From JBFHIZ01 sp963666475 (GTDB lineage: Bacteria > Bacillota > Clostridia > Lachnospirales > Lachnospiraceae): a stretch of DNA of 64,000 nucleotides. Positions within the stretch are counted from its first letter, which is position 1. The number at the start of each line of letters is the position of its first letter. Below the pieces are notes generated by a model. The model saw nothing but the letters and a program-made list of their open reading frames with translations. It was not told the DNA's origin and ran no database searches. Shown here piece after piece: positions 33,640 to 42,064 of the stretch. The DNA lies in NCBI GenBank assembly GCA_963666475.2, contig CAXXJM010000001.1:1364001-1428000 (forward strand). The letters are read 5' to 3'. Position numbers and translations under genes: made by a program.

Positions 33640-33858
33640 CTATTTGTCACGCCAAATGATTCTTCCCTTTGTAAGATCGTATGGCGATAACTCCAACGTT
33701 ACTTTATCTCCTGGTAAAATACGAATAAAATGCTGTCTTAATTTACCACTGATGTGAGCGAGAACGATGTGCTCGTTTTCCAACTGAACCTTAAACATCG
33801 TGTTTGGTAATTTCTCAATTACTACACCTTCAATTTCGATTACGTCTGCTTTTGACAT
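33640..33858 (-). CDS. infA: Translation initiation factor IF-1
   Basis: The 72-residue OB-fold factor that binds the A site of the 30S subunit during initiation. It reads KADVIEIEGVVIEKLPNTMF and continues through HISGKLRQHFIRILPGDKV to YDLTKGRIIWR. Length and sequence are canonical. It follows the KOW-domain gene by 34 nt, with GGAGG upstream. Confidence 0.98.
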   Translation of the reverse strand: MSKADVIEIEGVVIEKLPNTMFKVQLENEHIVLAHISGKLRQHFIRILPGDKVTLELSPYDLTKGRIIWRDK

Positions 33859-33892
33859 AGGTACCTCCCTTTTTGTCTGAAACTAACTTTTC

Positions 33893-34150
33893 CTAATCCA
33901 TGCAATACAACTTGATTGCTCTTTTGATTTCTTCATCTGTCGGCACAATACCACTTGAAATCTGATTATAAATTTGTTGATCTATTTTTTTCACGATTGG
34001 TTGAATATGCTTCTTATTTTTTTTCTTAAGTGAATCTACCAATCGATACTTACCGTCTGCAACCCATACATAATCTCTTTCTTCCTTTAAGACAATGTAT
34101 AGACAGCCTTTGTCATGTCCTGCTTTTGATGTCACAAATAAACCTATCAT
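33893..34150 (-). CDS. KOW-domain RNA-binding protein (L14e-like)
   Basis: An 85-residue protein of the small KOW/L14e-like family found between map and infA in many Clostridia. The KOW part (about 2-40) reads VTSKAGHDKGCLYIVLKEE then VWVADGKYRLVDSLKKKN, with the typical Gly-Asp-Lys turn degenerate. The location in the ribosomal operon suggests a role in ribosome function or translation, but no function is proven. It is 8 nt after map. Confidence 0.85.
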   Translation of the reverse strand: MIGLFVTSKAGHDKGCLYIVLKEERDYVWVADGKYRLVDSLKKKNKKHIQPIVKKIDQQIYNQISSGIVPTDEEIKRAIKLYCMD

Positions 34151-34158
34151 ATATACTC

Positions 34159-34917
34159 CTATTCGGATTTCAATGTGAGAATTTCCGGTTCACCTTCTGT
34201 GATCAAGATTGTATTTTCATAATGTGCAGATAAGCTTCCATCTTCTGTCACAACTGTCCAATCATCGTCCAACCATTCAACATCAGCTCTTCCGATATTA
34301 ATCATAGGTTCGATTGCAAGCGTCATACCTGGAACGAGTTTTGGGCCTCTTCTTCTTTGTGCAAAATTTGGAATCTGCGGATCTTCATGAAGTGCTGTTC
34401 CAATTCCATGTCCAACCAAATCTCTTACAATACCGTACCCAAAACGACTTACATATTCATCAATTGCATTTGAAATGTCATGTAAATGATTTCCTGCTCT
34501 TGCGAATTTAATGCCTTCAAAAAAGCTCTGTTTTGTGACAGCAATCAACTGTCTAGCCTCATCAGAGATTTCTCCTACTGCATAGGTTCTCGCCGCATCA
34601 GAATGGTATCCCTTATAGATCAGTCCTGCATCGAACGACACAATATCGCCTTCTTGTAAAATACGTTCTTTTGAAGGAATGCCGTGCACAACTTCGTCAT
34701 TTACAGACACACAAACAGATGCTGGATAACCGTGATAATTCAGGAAGTTCGGAATGCAACCATAGCTTCGGATTAACTTCTCACCAAGAATATCAATTTC
34801 TTTAGTAGATATTCCAGGTCTCACCGCTTCACCTAATGCCTGATGTACTTCCGAAAGAATTTTACAAGATTCCCTCATTAGTTCAATTTCAGTTTGTGAT
34901 TTTACCGTAATTGCCAT
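34159..34917 (-). CDS. map: Type I methionine aminopeptidase
   Basis: A 252-residue enzyme that removes the initiator methionine. The five metal ligands are visible in order: Asp in SFDAGLIYKGYHSD and the second Asp of that segment, His in VGHGIGTALHEDP, Glu in TLAIEPM and Glu in TVVTEDGSLSAHYENT. No N-terminal extension is present, so it is type Ia. Its ATG follows the adk stop with no gap, indicating strict coupling. Confidence 0.97.
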   Translation of the reverse strand: MAITVKSQTEIELMRESCKILSEVHQALGEAVRPGISTKEIDILGEKLIRSYGCIPNFLNYHGYPASVCVSVNDEVVHGIPSKERILQEGDIVSFDAGLIYKGYHSDAARTYAVGEISDEARQLIAVTKQSFFEGIKFARAGNHLHDISNAIDEYVSRFGYGIVRDLVGHGIGTALHEDPQIPNFAQRRRGPKLVPGMTLAIEPMINIGRADVEWLDDDWTVVTEDGSLSAHYENTILITEGEPEILTLKSE

Positions 34918-35565
34918 TTATTTCCCACCTATTAGTGATACAATTTCTGCAAAAATACTTTCCACAGATTTTGTACCATCCACTGTTTTTAAAACACCTT
35001 GTTCTTTGTAATACTGAATCAACGGTAACGTTTGCTTGTGATAAACTTCTAAACGCCCTTTCACAGTCTCTTCTTTATCATCATCTCTTTGAACTAGTTC
35101 ATTTCCACAACGATCACAAATGCCTTCTACTTTAGGTGGAACTGAAGAAATATTAAAAGTTGCCCCACAGCTAAGACAAGCTCTTCTACCAGACATTCTA
35201 CGAATAATATTCTCATCTGGTACTTCTACATCAATTGCTAAATCAATACTTTCATTTCTTTTAGATAGTTCTGTTGTAAGAACCTCTGCTTGTGGAATGG
35301 TTCTTGGAAATCCATCCAAAATATATCCATTGTTACAATCTTCCTGAGATACTCTGTCGAGAAGAATTTCTACTGTTAACTCGTCTGGAACCAACTGCCC
35401 CTGGTCCATGTACTCTTTTGCTTTTCTACCTAATTCTGTACCATTTTTTATATTAGCACGAAAAATGTCTCCTGTCGAAACATGAGGAAGTCCATACTGA
35501 TCAGCGATCATTTTCGCCTGTGTTCCTTTCCCAGCTCCAGGTGCACCTAACATTATAATTTTCAT
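34918..35565 (-). CDS. adk: Adenylate kinase (zinc-lid form)
   Basis: A 215-residue long-type adenylate kinase that interconverts ATP+AMP and 2 ADP. The P-loop is GAPGAGKGTQ (7-16), AMP-site residues occur in VSTGDIFRA and DGFPRTIPQAE, and the lid carries a Cys4 zinc site, CLSCG and CDRCG, characteristic of Gram-positive enzymes. It lies between secY and map, the standard spc operon order, 136 nt after secY, with a structured spacer. Confidence 0.98.
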   Translation of the reverse strand: MKIIMLGAPGAGKGTQAKMIADQYGLPHVSTGDIFRANIKNGTELGRKAKEYMDQGQLVPDELTVEILLDRVSQEDCNNGYILDGFPRTIPQAEVLTTELSKRNESIDLAIDVEVPDENIIRRMSGRRACLSCGATFNISSVPPKVEGICDRCGNELVQRDDDKEETVKGRLEVYHKQTLPLIQYYKEQGVLKTVDGTKSVESIFAEIVSLIGGK

Positions 35566-35640
35566 TGTTCTCTCCTTAACGCATAATATTATCTTATGCT
35601 ATCAAAAACACATAATATTTATGTATATTTGATAACACAA

Positions 35641-35670
35641 GGCATGGGGCAAAACAATATGCCTCGCCCC
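35641..35670 (-). other. Interleaved stems in the secY-adk spacer (pseudoknot candidate)
   Basis: The plus strand reads GGCAT (35641-35645), GGGGC (35646-35650), eight nt, ATGCC (35659-35663), TC, GCCCC (35666-35670). The two 5-bp complementary pairs are interleaved, so they can form a pseudoknot or two alternative hairpins. A further AT-rich hairpin TATCAAA/TTTGATA lies between it and adk. The position in a 136-nt spacer suggests post-transcriptional control of adk or mRNA processing. Confidence 0.45.
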
Positions 35671-35701
35671 AACCTATGCTATCTATTTTTCGTAATTCTA
35701 A

Positions 35702-37012
35702 TTAGTCATTCAAAAATCCTTTGTAGTTGCGCACAAGCATTTTCGATTCAACCTGCTTGATTGTATCTAAGATAACGTTTACAACGATGATCAAACTTGT
35801 ACCACCAAAAGATACACTTGCATCAAAGATTCCATTAAAGATAAATGGAATAATCGCAATAATGGTAAGTGCTACTGCACCAATAAATACTACATAGTGC
35901 AGAATGTACTGTAAGTAATCACTGGTAGGTTTTCCAGGTCTGATTCCAGGAATAAATCCACCGTTCTTTTTCATATTGTTTGCAATTTCGTTCGGGTTGA
36001 AAGTAATTGAAGTATAAAAATATGCAAAGAATATAATTAGCACAATGTATAACACAAGTCCCCAGTTGTACTGTAAGTTGTTCACGTCGAACCAGTTTGA
36101 TGAACTAAGTGCTTTTACGATCTCTCCCCATACTCCTGATGCACCACCAAAGAAAGAGGTGATTACTGTTGGAACTTGGAATAAAGATGCTGCGAAGATG
36201 ATAGGAATAACACCTGAAGTATTCACTTTCAGTGGAATGTTCGATGATTGACCACCAACCATTTTACGTCCCTGCACCTTCTGTGCGTATTGAACAGGAA
36301 TCTTACGGATTCCTCCATTTAAATAAACTACTAAAACGATCACTGCACCAATCACTGCTAAGATGACAAGTGCTGCTAATGTTCCAACTGCAACTGATTG
36401 ACCTTTTACGAATTTCTCATATAGGCCTGCTATGTCGCCAGGAATTCTTGAAAGAATATTGATGGTAAGAACGATTGAGATACCGTTTCCTAAACCATGT
36501 TCTGTAATTCTCTCGCCCACCCACATTAGGAAGGTTGATCCAGCTACCATACAAACAATTGCTACAAATACATTGGTGAAATTATACTCAGTTAATAGTC
36601 CTTGTGATCCAAATGCTACTGCCATTGCAGTAGATTCCATCAAAGCAAGTCCTACAGTTACAAAACGAGTAATCGAAACAATTTTCTTACGTCCCTCTTC
36701 TCCGTCCTTCTGCATTTCTTCTAGTTTAGGAATAACTATAGTAAGTAATTGCATAATGATGGAAGACGTAATATATGGCGTAATGTTCAATGCCAAAATT
36801 GACATTCTCAAAAAACTACCACCAGTAAATGCATTAAAAAAATCGAATGCGTCTCCTGTTTGTTGCGCGAAAAAATCTTGTATATATGCTGCGTTAACTC
36901 CAGGAATTGGTAATTGAGATCCAATACGGATAACGATCAGCATAAGAAATGTAAACAGTAATCTTTTTCTAATTTCTTGAACCTTAAATGCATTCTTTAT
37001 CGTTTCGAACAT
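35702..37012 (-). CDS. secY: Protein translocase subunit SecY
   Basis: The 436-residue channel of the Sec translocon, with ten membrane helices. Motifs are RKRLLFTFLMLIVIRIGSQL, the plug-region GGSFLRMSILALNITPYI, and the cytosolic loop with RKIPVQYAQKVQGRKMVGG that binds SecA or the ribosome. Length is normal. Its ATG overlaps the rplO stop by one base (TAATG). Confidence 0.98.
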   Translation of the reverse strand: MFETIKNAFKVQEIRKRLLFTFLMLIVIRIGSQLPIPGVNAAYIQDFFAQQTGDAFDFFNAFTGGSFLRMSILALNITPYITSSIIMQLLTIVIPKLEEMQKDGEEGRKKIVSITRFVTVGLALMESTAMAVAFGSQGLLTEYNFTNVFVAIVCMVAGSTFLMWVGERITEHGLGNGISIVLTINILSRIPGDIAGLYEKFVKGQSVAVGTLAALVILAVIGAVIVLVVYLNGGIRKIPVQYAQKVQGRKMVGGQSSNIPLKVNTSGVIPIIFAASLFQVPTVITSFFGGASGVWGEIVKALSSSNWFDVNNLQYNWGLVLYIVLIIFFAYFYTSITFNPNEIANNMKKNGGFIPGIRPGKPTSDYLQYILHYVVFIGAVALTIIAIIPFIFNGIFDASVSFGGTSLIIVVNVILDTIKQVESKMLVRNYKGFLND

Positions 37013-37452
37013 TAAACCACCTCAGCTGTTCCACCAAGAGCTTCAATTTTTTCTTTCGCTGATGCACTGAATGCATTCACTTGAACTGTAAGCTTCTTGG
37101 TTAGTTCTCCGTTTCCGAGAATCTTAACACCGTCTCTTGGATTCTTAACAATTCCAGTTTCCATTAAAGTATCAACTGTAACTACTGTACCATTGTCAAA
37201 AATTTCCAATGCACCTAAGTTAATACCAACGATTTCCTTAGAGTTTCTATTTGTAAATCCTCTCTTAGGAATACGTCTGTATAATGGCATCTGTCCACCT
37301 TCGAAACCAGGTCTAGGAGCTCCTGAACGAGCTTTCTGTCCCTTATGTCCTTTTCCGGCAGTTTTCCCATTTCCTGAACCGTGTCCACGACCTTTTCTAA
37401 AATTATCACTATGTTTTGAACCCTCAGCAGGTCTTAAGTTTGATAATTCCAT
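37012..37452 (-). CDS. rplO: 50S ribosomal protein L15
   Basis: A 146-residue L15 with the glycine-rich N-terminal extension GRGHGSGNGKTAGKGHKGQK that penetrates 23S rRNA and the PGFEGGQMPLYRRIPKRGF core. It is 25 nt after rpmD, with GGAGG before the ATG, and is coupled to secY through a one-base overlap. Confidence 0.98.
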   Translation of the reverse strand: MELSNLRPAEGSKHSDNFRKGRGHGSGNGKTAGKGHKGQKARSGAPRPGFEGGQMPLYRRIPKRGFTNRNSKEIVGINLGALEIFDNGTVVTVDTLMETGIVKNPRDGVKILGNGELTKKLTVQVNAFSASAKEKIEALGGTAEVV

Positions 37453-37477
37453 TCTGACACCTCCTTATTTTAATATT

Positions 37478-37678
37478 TTATTTAGCTTCTTCCACTTTCA
37501 ATAAGTGATTTACCTGTTGAATCATTCCTCTAGTTGCTGCGTTATCTGGAAGAACAACAGTTTTGTTTACTTTCTTTAACCCTAATGCTTCAATCGTTTT
37601 TTTGTGTTTTGGAATAGCACCGATTGTAGATTTTACTAGAGTAATATTTAACATTGCTTGTTTTTTCTTTGCTGGCAT
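37478..37678 (-). CDS. rpmD: 50S ribosomal protein L30
   Basis: A 66-residue L30. The core reads LNITLVKSTIGAIPKHKKTI then TRGMIQQVNHLLKVEE; the N-terminus carries a short basic PAKKKQA extension. AAGGAGG 7 nt upstream supports this ATG. It is 12 nt after rpsE. Confidence 0.96.
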   Translation of the reverse strand: MPAKKKQAMLNITLVKSTIGAIPKHKKTIEALGLKKVNKTVVLPDNAATRGMIQQVNHLLKVEEAK

Positions 37679-37690
37679 TTTGATTCCTCC

Positions 37691-38200
37691 TTAGTTTAAA
37701 ATCTCGTCAACAGATTTACCACGGCTTTTAGCTACCTCTTCTGGAGTTTTCAATGCAGCCAAACCTGCAATCGTAGCAAGTACTACATTTTGTTTATTGT
37801 TTGATCCCATTGATTTTGTACGGATATTACGAATACCTGCAAGTTCACATACACTACGTGCTGGACCGCCGGCGATAACTCCTGTACCTTCTGGAGATCT
37901 TTTTAGTAATACTTGAGCACTACCAAATTTACCGATAAAATCATGTGTAATACTGCTATGTTCATCTAAAGCAACTTTTACTAATTTCTTAGCTGCGTCT
38001 TCTTTACCTTTACGAATAGCATCAGGAATTTCGGAAGCTTTTCCTAACCCAACACCTACGTGTCCATTTCCATCACCAACCACAACCAAAGCTGTAAATC
38101 GGAAGTTACGTCCACCTTTTACTACTTTAGTAACACGTTTGATGGAAACTACTTTTTCTGTTAGTTCTAAAGAACTAGCATCAATAACTGTTCGTTTCAT
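37691..38200 (-). CDS. rpsE: 30S ribosomal protein S5
   Basis: A 169-residue S5, important for decoding fidelity. The N-terminal dsRBD-like part includes VVKGGRNFRFTALVVVGDGN and GHVGVGLGKASEIPDAI; the C-terminal part has GTGVIAGGPARSVCELAGI. Length is typical. It is 15 nt after rplR. Confidence 0.98.
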   Translation of the reverse strand: MKRTVIDASSLELTEKVVSIKRVTKVVKGGRNFRFTALVVVGDGNGHVGVGLGKASEIPDAIRKGKEDAAKKLVKVALDEHSSITHDFIGKFGSAQVLLKRSPEGTGVIAGGPARSVCELAGIRNIRTKSMGSNNKQNVVLATIAGLAALKTPEEVAKSRGKSVDEILN

Positions 38201-38215
38201 GTGTTGTTCTCCTTC

Positions 38216-38584
38216 CTAGAATTTCAAGCCAGCTTCTCTGGCTGCGTCTGCGAGTGCTGCTACTTTTCCCTGGTATATAAAGCCGCCTCTATCAAAGACT
38301 ACTGTGTTAATACCTTTATCCACTGCTCTTTTCGCAATGAGTGTTCCTACATATGCTGCTGCATCAACGTTATTGGTTTTCTCAAGTTCTGCTTTTACTT
38401 CTTTTTCAGCTGTTGAAGCAGATACTAAAGTTTTTCCAACGGTATCATCGATAATTTGAGCATACATATGATTGTTACTTCTAAACACTGACAAACGAGG
38501 TCTTTCAGCAGTACCACTGAAACGATTACGAATTTTCAAGTGTTTTTTTGCACGATTTTTTCCTCTTGATTCTTTTTTAATCAT
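38216..38584 (-). CDS. rplR: 50S ribosomal protein L18
   Basis: A 122-residue 5S rRNA-binding protein. Characteristic stretches are RPRLSVFRSNNHMYAQIIDD and FDRGGFIYQGKVAALADAAR followed by EAGLKF at the end. It is 16 nt after rplF in the conserved spc order. Confidence 0.98.
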   Translation of the reverse strand: MIKKESRGKNRAKKHLKIRNRFSGTAERPRLSVFRSNNHMYAQIIDDTVGKTLVSASTAEKEVKAELEKTNNVDAAAYVGTLIAKRAVDKGINTVVFDRGGFIYQGKVAALADAAREAGLKF

Positions 38585-38600
38585 GTTCGACTCTCCTTAT

Positions 38601-39140
38601 CTATTTACCGGTCTTACCGTCTTTATGTTTAACATTTTCATCAACATATCTAATACCTTTTCCTTTGTAAGGTTCAGGTCTTTTTTTGTCTCTGATTTCA
38701 GCCGCGAATTGGCCAACTTTTTCTTTATCAATACCTTTTACAGTAATGAAGTTTTGTCCATCAAGAATTGTTTCAATTCCTTCTGGATCAACCATTACTA
38801 CTGGATGTGAATATCCAAGAGATAAGGTAAGTTCTTTTCCAGCTTTAGCAGCTCTGAAACCAACTCCTCTTACTTCTAATTTCTTTTCATAACCAGCAGT
38901 TACTCCAACGATCATGTTGTTTAATAATGTTCTTGTAAGTCCGTGTAATGATTTCATTTTTTTAAGATCACTTGGACGTTCAACAAGAATCACACCATCA
39001 TTCATGGTGATTTTCATTTCGCTTGGTAACACTCTTGAAAGTGTTCCTTTAGGACCTATTACAGTCACTTTATTATTTTCTGCAATTTCCACTTTTGCTT
39101 CAGCTGGAACTGCGATTGGCATTCTTCCTATACGTGACAT
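38601..39140 (-). CDS. rplF: 50S ribosomal protein L6
   Basis: A 179-residue L6 near the factor-binding site. Motifs are SRIGRMPIAVP at the start, LTRTLLNNMIVGVTAGYEKK, and RRPEPYKGKGIRY-like KKRPEPYKGKGIRYVDE near the end. Two homologous domains are evident. It lies 59 nt after rpsH. Confidence 0.98.
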   Translation of the reverse strand: MSRIGRMPIAVPAEAKVEIAENNKVTVIGPKGTLSRVLPSEMKITMNDGVILVERPSDLKKMKSLHGLTRTLLNNMIVGVTAGYEKKLEVRGVGFRAAKAGKELTLSLGYSHPVVMVDPEGIETILDGQNFITVKGIDKEKVGQFAAEIRDKKRPEPYKGKGIRYVDENVKHKDGKTGK

Positions 39141-39199
39141 GCCCGTACCTCCTTGTTTACGTTAATTACGTTACTGTTCATTTACTACAAGTAATAATC

Positions 39200-39601
39200 T
39201 TACCAAACAAAAGCCAGTACTTCTCCACCAACATTAAGCTTTCTAGCTTCTTTATCAGTGATTACTCCGTGGTTGGTAGAAATAATTGCTACTCCTAATC
39301 CGCCGAGTACTTGTGGAAGTTGATCTTTGCTTGCATAAATACGAAGACCTGGTTTAGAAATTTTCTTTAATCCAGAAATGATTTTATCATTTTTGTCTGC
39401 ACCGTATTTTAAAGTTACACGAATGCTTTTGAATGCACCGTCGTCTACTAAATCATATTTTTTGATGTATCCTTCGTCTAAAAGAATCCCTGCGATAGCA
39501 AGTTTCATTTTCGAGGAAGGTATATCTACTGTATCATGTTTTGCAGTATTTGCATTACGAATTCTTGTAAGCATATCTGCAATTGGATCGCTCATTGTCA
39601 T
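39200..39601 (-). CDS. rpsH: 30S ribosomal protein S8
   Basis: A 133-residue S8, a central-domain assembly protein. It begins SDPIADMLTRIRNANTAKHD and ends with STNHGVITDKEARKLNVGGE before the conserved final Trp. In E. coli S8 represses the spc operon by binding near rplE; whether this occurs here cannot be seen. It is 23 nt after rpsN. Confidence 0.98.
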   Translation of the reverse strand: MTMSDPIADMLTRIRNANTAKHDTVDIPSSKMKLAIAGILLDEGYIKKYDLVDDGAFKSIRVTLKYGADKNDKIISGLKKISKPGLRIYASKDQLPQVLGGLGVAIISTNHGVITDKEARKLNVGGEVLAFVW

Positions 39602-39624
39602 TTGAATTGCCTCCTTCTTTTAAT

Positions 39625-39810
39625 TTACCAGCTAGCTTTCTTCACACCAGGAATCTGCCCTTTATACGCTAATTCACGGAAACATACTCTACAAATTCCG
39701 TATTTTCTCAAATATCCATGTGGTCTGCCACAAATTCTGCAACGGTTGTATTCTCTAGTAGAGAATTTCTGTGTACGTTGCTGTTTTACCTTCATTGACG
39801 TCTTAGCCAT
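39625..39810 (-). CDS. rpsN: 30S ribosomal protein S14 type Z
   Basis: A 61-residue zinc-ribbon S14. The four cysteines occur as CRICG and CRVC around GRPHGYLRKYGI, so it is the zinc-dependent short type usual in Firmicutes. It begins AKTSMKVKQQRTQKF. It is 14 nt after rplE. A zinc-free paralogue, if any, is outside this window. Confidence 0.98.
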   Translation of the reverse strand: MAKTSMKVKQQRTQKFSTREYNRCRICGRPHGYLRKYGICRVCFRELAYKGQIPGVKKASW

Positions 39811-39824
39811 GAATTCCCTCCTTA

Positions 39825-40364
39825 CTATTTTGCAAAAGGCATATTAAACAATCTTAATAGTTCTCTTGCCTCTTCGTCTGTGTTTGCTGTCGTAACAATA
39901 ATTACGTCCATACCTCTTACTTTATCTACTTTATCAAATTCAATTTCAGGGAAAATCAACTGTTCTTTTACTCCAAGAGCGTAGTTTCCTCTACCGTCAA
40001 ATGCGTTAGGATTGATTCCTCTAAAGTCACGTACACGAGGTAATGCAAGATTGATCAGACGATCTAAGAACTCATACATTTTCTTTCCACGAAGTGTTGT
40101 TTTGCATCCGATTGCCATTCCTTCACGAAGTTTGAAGTTCGCAACTGAATTTTTTGCTTTTGTAAGGATTGCTTTTTGACCAGCGATTGTTTCCATATCT
40201 TTAACTGCTGATTCTAACACTTTTGCATTGTCTTTTGCTTCGCCTACACCCATGTTAATTACGATTTTTTCAATCTTTGGTACCTGCATAACATTTGTAT
40301 ATCCAAACTTTTTGGTCATTGCATCAATGATTTCATCATTATAAAAATCTTTAAGTCTACTCAC
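39825..40364 (-). CDS. rplE: 50S ribosomal protein L5
   Basis: A 179-residue 5S rRNA-binding protein. Motifs are VPKIEKIVINMGVGEAKDNA, KTTLRGKKMYEFLDRLINLA, RVRDFRGINPNAFDGRGNY and DVIIVTTANTDEEARELLRL. The end MPFAK is canonical. It is 23 nt after rplX. Confidence 0.98.
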   Translation of the reverse strand: MSRLKDFYNDEIIDAMTKKFGYTNVMQVPKIEKIVINMGVGEAKDNAKVLESAVKDMETIAGQKAILTKAKNSVANFKLREGMAIGCKTTLRGKKMYEFLDRLINLALPRVRDFRGINPNAFDGRGNYALGVKEQLIFPEIEFDKVDKVRGMDVIIVTTANTDEEARELLRLFNMPFAK

Positions 40365-40387
40365 TGAATTAGACCTCCTTTCTTCGA

Positions 40388-40699
40388 TTAATCAATAATA
40401 TCCCCTGTAGATTTTGCAAAACGAACTTTTTTATCATTGTCCATTTTGAATCCAACACGAGTTGTTTTTCCTTTGTAAACATACATTACATTAGAAAGAT
40501 CAATTGGTGCTTCTTTTTCTACGATTCCACCATTTTGATTTGACATAGAAGGTTTTGAATGTTTCTTTACTACGTTTACACCTTCTACAGTAACTTTACT
40601 GTTTTTTGGGTCTACGGAAAGAACTTTTCCTTCTTTGCCATTATCTTTTCCAGCAATCACCTGAACGGTATCGCCTTTTTTAATTTTCATCGTTGCCAT
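40388..40699 (-). CDS. rplX: 50S ribosomal protein L24
   Basis: A 103-residue KOW-domain assembly initiator. The KOW motif KKGDTVQVIAGKDNGKEGKV is followed by GVNVVKKHSKPS and the conserved EAPIDLSNVMYV. It is 10 nt after rplN. Confidence 0.98.
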   Translation of the reverse strand: MATMKIKKGDTVQVIAGKDNGKEGKVLSVDPKNSKVTVEGVNVVKKHSKPSMSNQNGGIVEKEAPIDLSNVMYVYKGKTTRVGFKMDNDKKVRFAKSTGDIID

Positions 40700-40709
40700 G
40701 CTGTACCTC

Positions 40710-41078
40710 CTATAATACTTCAGGAGCTAAAGAAACAATTTTCATAAACTTGTGTTCTCTAAGCTCTCTCGCTACTGGTCCAAAAATACGTGTTCCCACT
40801 GGATTTTTGTCCTCTTTAATGATTACAGCAGCATTTTCATCAAATTTAATATAAGAACCGTCTTTACGACGTTCGCCTTTAACAGTACGTACAACTACGG
40901 CTTTTACAACATCACCCTTTTTTACAACGCCGCCAGGTGTTGCATCTTTAACTGTAGCAACAATAATATCGCCAATTGCTGCATATCTTCTTTTTGAACC
41001 GCCTAAAACGCGGATACATAACAACTCTCTAGCTCCAGTGTTGTCAGCAACACGAAGTCTGCTCTCTTGTTGTATCAT
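40710..41078 (-). CDS. rplN: 50S ribosomal protein L14
   Basis: A 122-residue L14 starting MIQQESRLRVADNTGARELL, with VKDATPGGVVKKGDVVKAVV and GTRIFGPVARELREHKFMKI. L14 forms the docking site for the silencing factor RsfS and intersubunit bridges. It is 69 nt after rpsQ. Confidence 0.98.
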   Translation of the reverse strand: MIQQESRLRVADNTGARELLCIRVLGGSKRRYAAIGDIIVATVKDATPGGVVKKGDVVKAVVVRTVKGERRKDGSYIKFDENAAVIIKEDKNPVGTRIFGPVARELREHKFMKIVSLAPEVL

Positions 41079-41147
41079 GCTAGTTCTCCTTCCATTTTAT
41101 ATCGATCTTGTTTGATCACTCATGCAAAACAGTTCGAATTCAACAAA

Positions 41148-41402
41148 TTATTTTGCTCTGGATACGATTTCAACAAGTCTCCATCTTTTATCTTTAGATA
41201 ATGGTCTTGTTTCCATTACTTTAACGGTATCGCCAATATTGCATTCATTGTTTTCATCATGTGCTTTTAGCTTGTACGTTTTCTTTACGATTTTTTTGTA
41301 AAGAGGGTGTTTCACGTGATTTTCAACAGCTACAACGATTGTTTTATCCATTTTATCACTGACAACTTTGCCAGTACGTGTTTTTCTTAAATTTCTTTCC
41401 AC
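41148..41402 (-). CDS. rpsQ: 30S ribosomal protein S17
   Basis: An 84-residue OB-fold protein of the body of the small subunit. It reads RKTRTGKVVSDKMDKTIVVA, then VKHPLYKKIVKKTYKLKAHD and VMETRPLSKDKRWRLVEI. It is 34 nt after rpmC, with GGAG upstream. Confidence 0.98.
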   Translation of the reverse strand: MERNLRKTRTGKVVSDKMDKTIVVAVENHVKHPLYKKIVKKTYKLKAHDENNECNIGDTVKVMETRPLSKDKRWRLVEIVSRAK

Positions 41403-41436
41403 GATCTATTCTCCTTTCAAAATTCCATTCGGCAAT

Positions 41437-41637
41437 TTATTTAGATTTCTCTGTTCTTACTGTTTGAATTCTAGCAATGTTTTTTCTTACTTCTTTGATT
41501 CTGCTAGTATTATCCAACTGATTTGTTGCGTTTTGGAATCTCAAATTGAAAAGTTCTTTTTTTGCAGCCACTAAATCTTCTGCCAATTCTTCAGCTGATT
41601 TGTTTAGCAAGTCTGCCACATATTGATTATTTTTCAT
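41437..41637 (-). CDS. rpmC: 50S ribosomal protein L29
   Basis: A 66-residue two-helix protein at the tunnel exit. It has the N-terminal LLNKSAEELAEDLVAAKKEL and the core FNLRFQNATNQLDNTSRIKE followed by VRKNIARIQTV. The ATG at 41637 overlaps the rplP stop region by 11 nt, indicating coupling. Confidence 0.97.
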   Translation of the reverse strand: MKNNQYVADLLNKSAEELAEDLVAAKKELFNLRFQNATNQLDNTSRIKEVRKNIARIQTVRTEKSK

Positions 41638-42064
41638 TTGATACACCGCCTTCCAAGTCTGCCTTTGAAACGATTTTACATTTGCAAGGGAGTTTGTGCA
41701 TTGCTAGACGAAGCGCTTCTCTTGCTCTTTCTTCTTCTACACCAGCAATTTCGAACATTACACGGCCAGGTTTTACTACAGCTACCCAGCTCTCAACGCT
41801 ACCTTTTCCTTTACCCATACGAGTTTCAGCAGGTTTTGCAGTTACAGGTTTGTCAGGGAAAATTTTAATCCATACCTGACCACCACGTTTGATATATCTT
41901 GTCATCGCGATACGAGCTGCTTCGATTTGGTTGGATTTGATCCAACATGGTTCCATAGCAACGATTCCGTATTCACCATTTGAAATTGTATTTCCTCTTA
42001 ACGCCTTACCTTTCATAGATCCACGAAATTGTTTACGGCGTTTTACTCTTTTTGGCATTAACAT
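41627..42064 (-). CDS. rplP: 50S ribosomal protein L16
   Basis: A 145-residue L16 at the tRNA accommodation corridor. Motifs are MLMPKRVKRRKQFRG, the MTRYIKRGGQVWIKIFPDKP stretch and RMGKGKGSVESWVAVVKPGR. The start MLMPKR is the usual clostridial form, with GGGAG upstream. It begins directly after the rpsC stop and overlaps rpmC. Confidence 0.98.
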   Translation of the reverse strand: MLMPKRVKRRKQFRGSMKGKALRGNTISNGEYGIVAMEPCWIKSNQIEAARIAMTRYIKRGGQVWIKIFPDKPVTAKPAETRMGKGKGSVESWVAVVKPGRVMFEIAGVEEERAREALRLAMHKLPCKCKIVSKADLEGGVSNEK

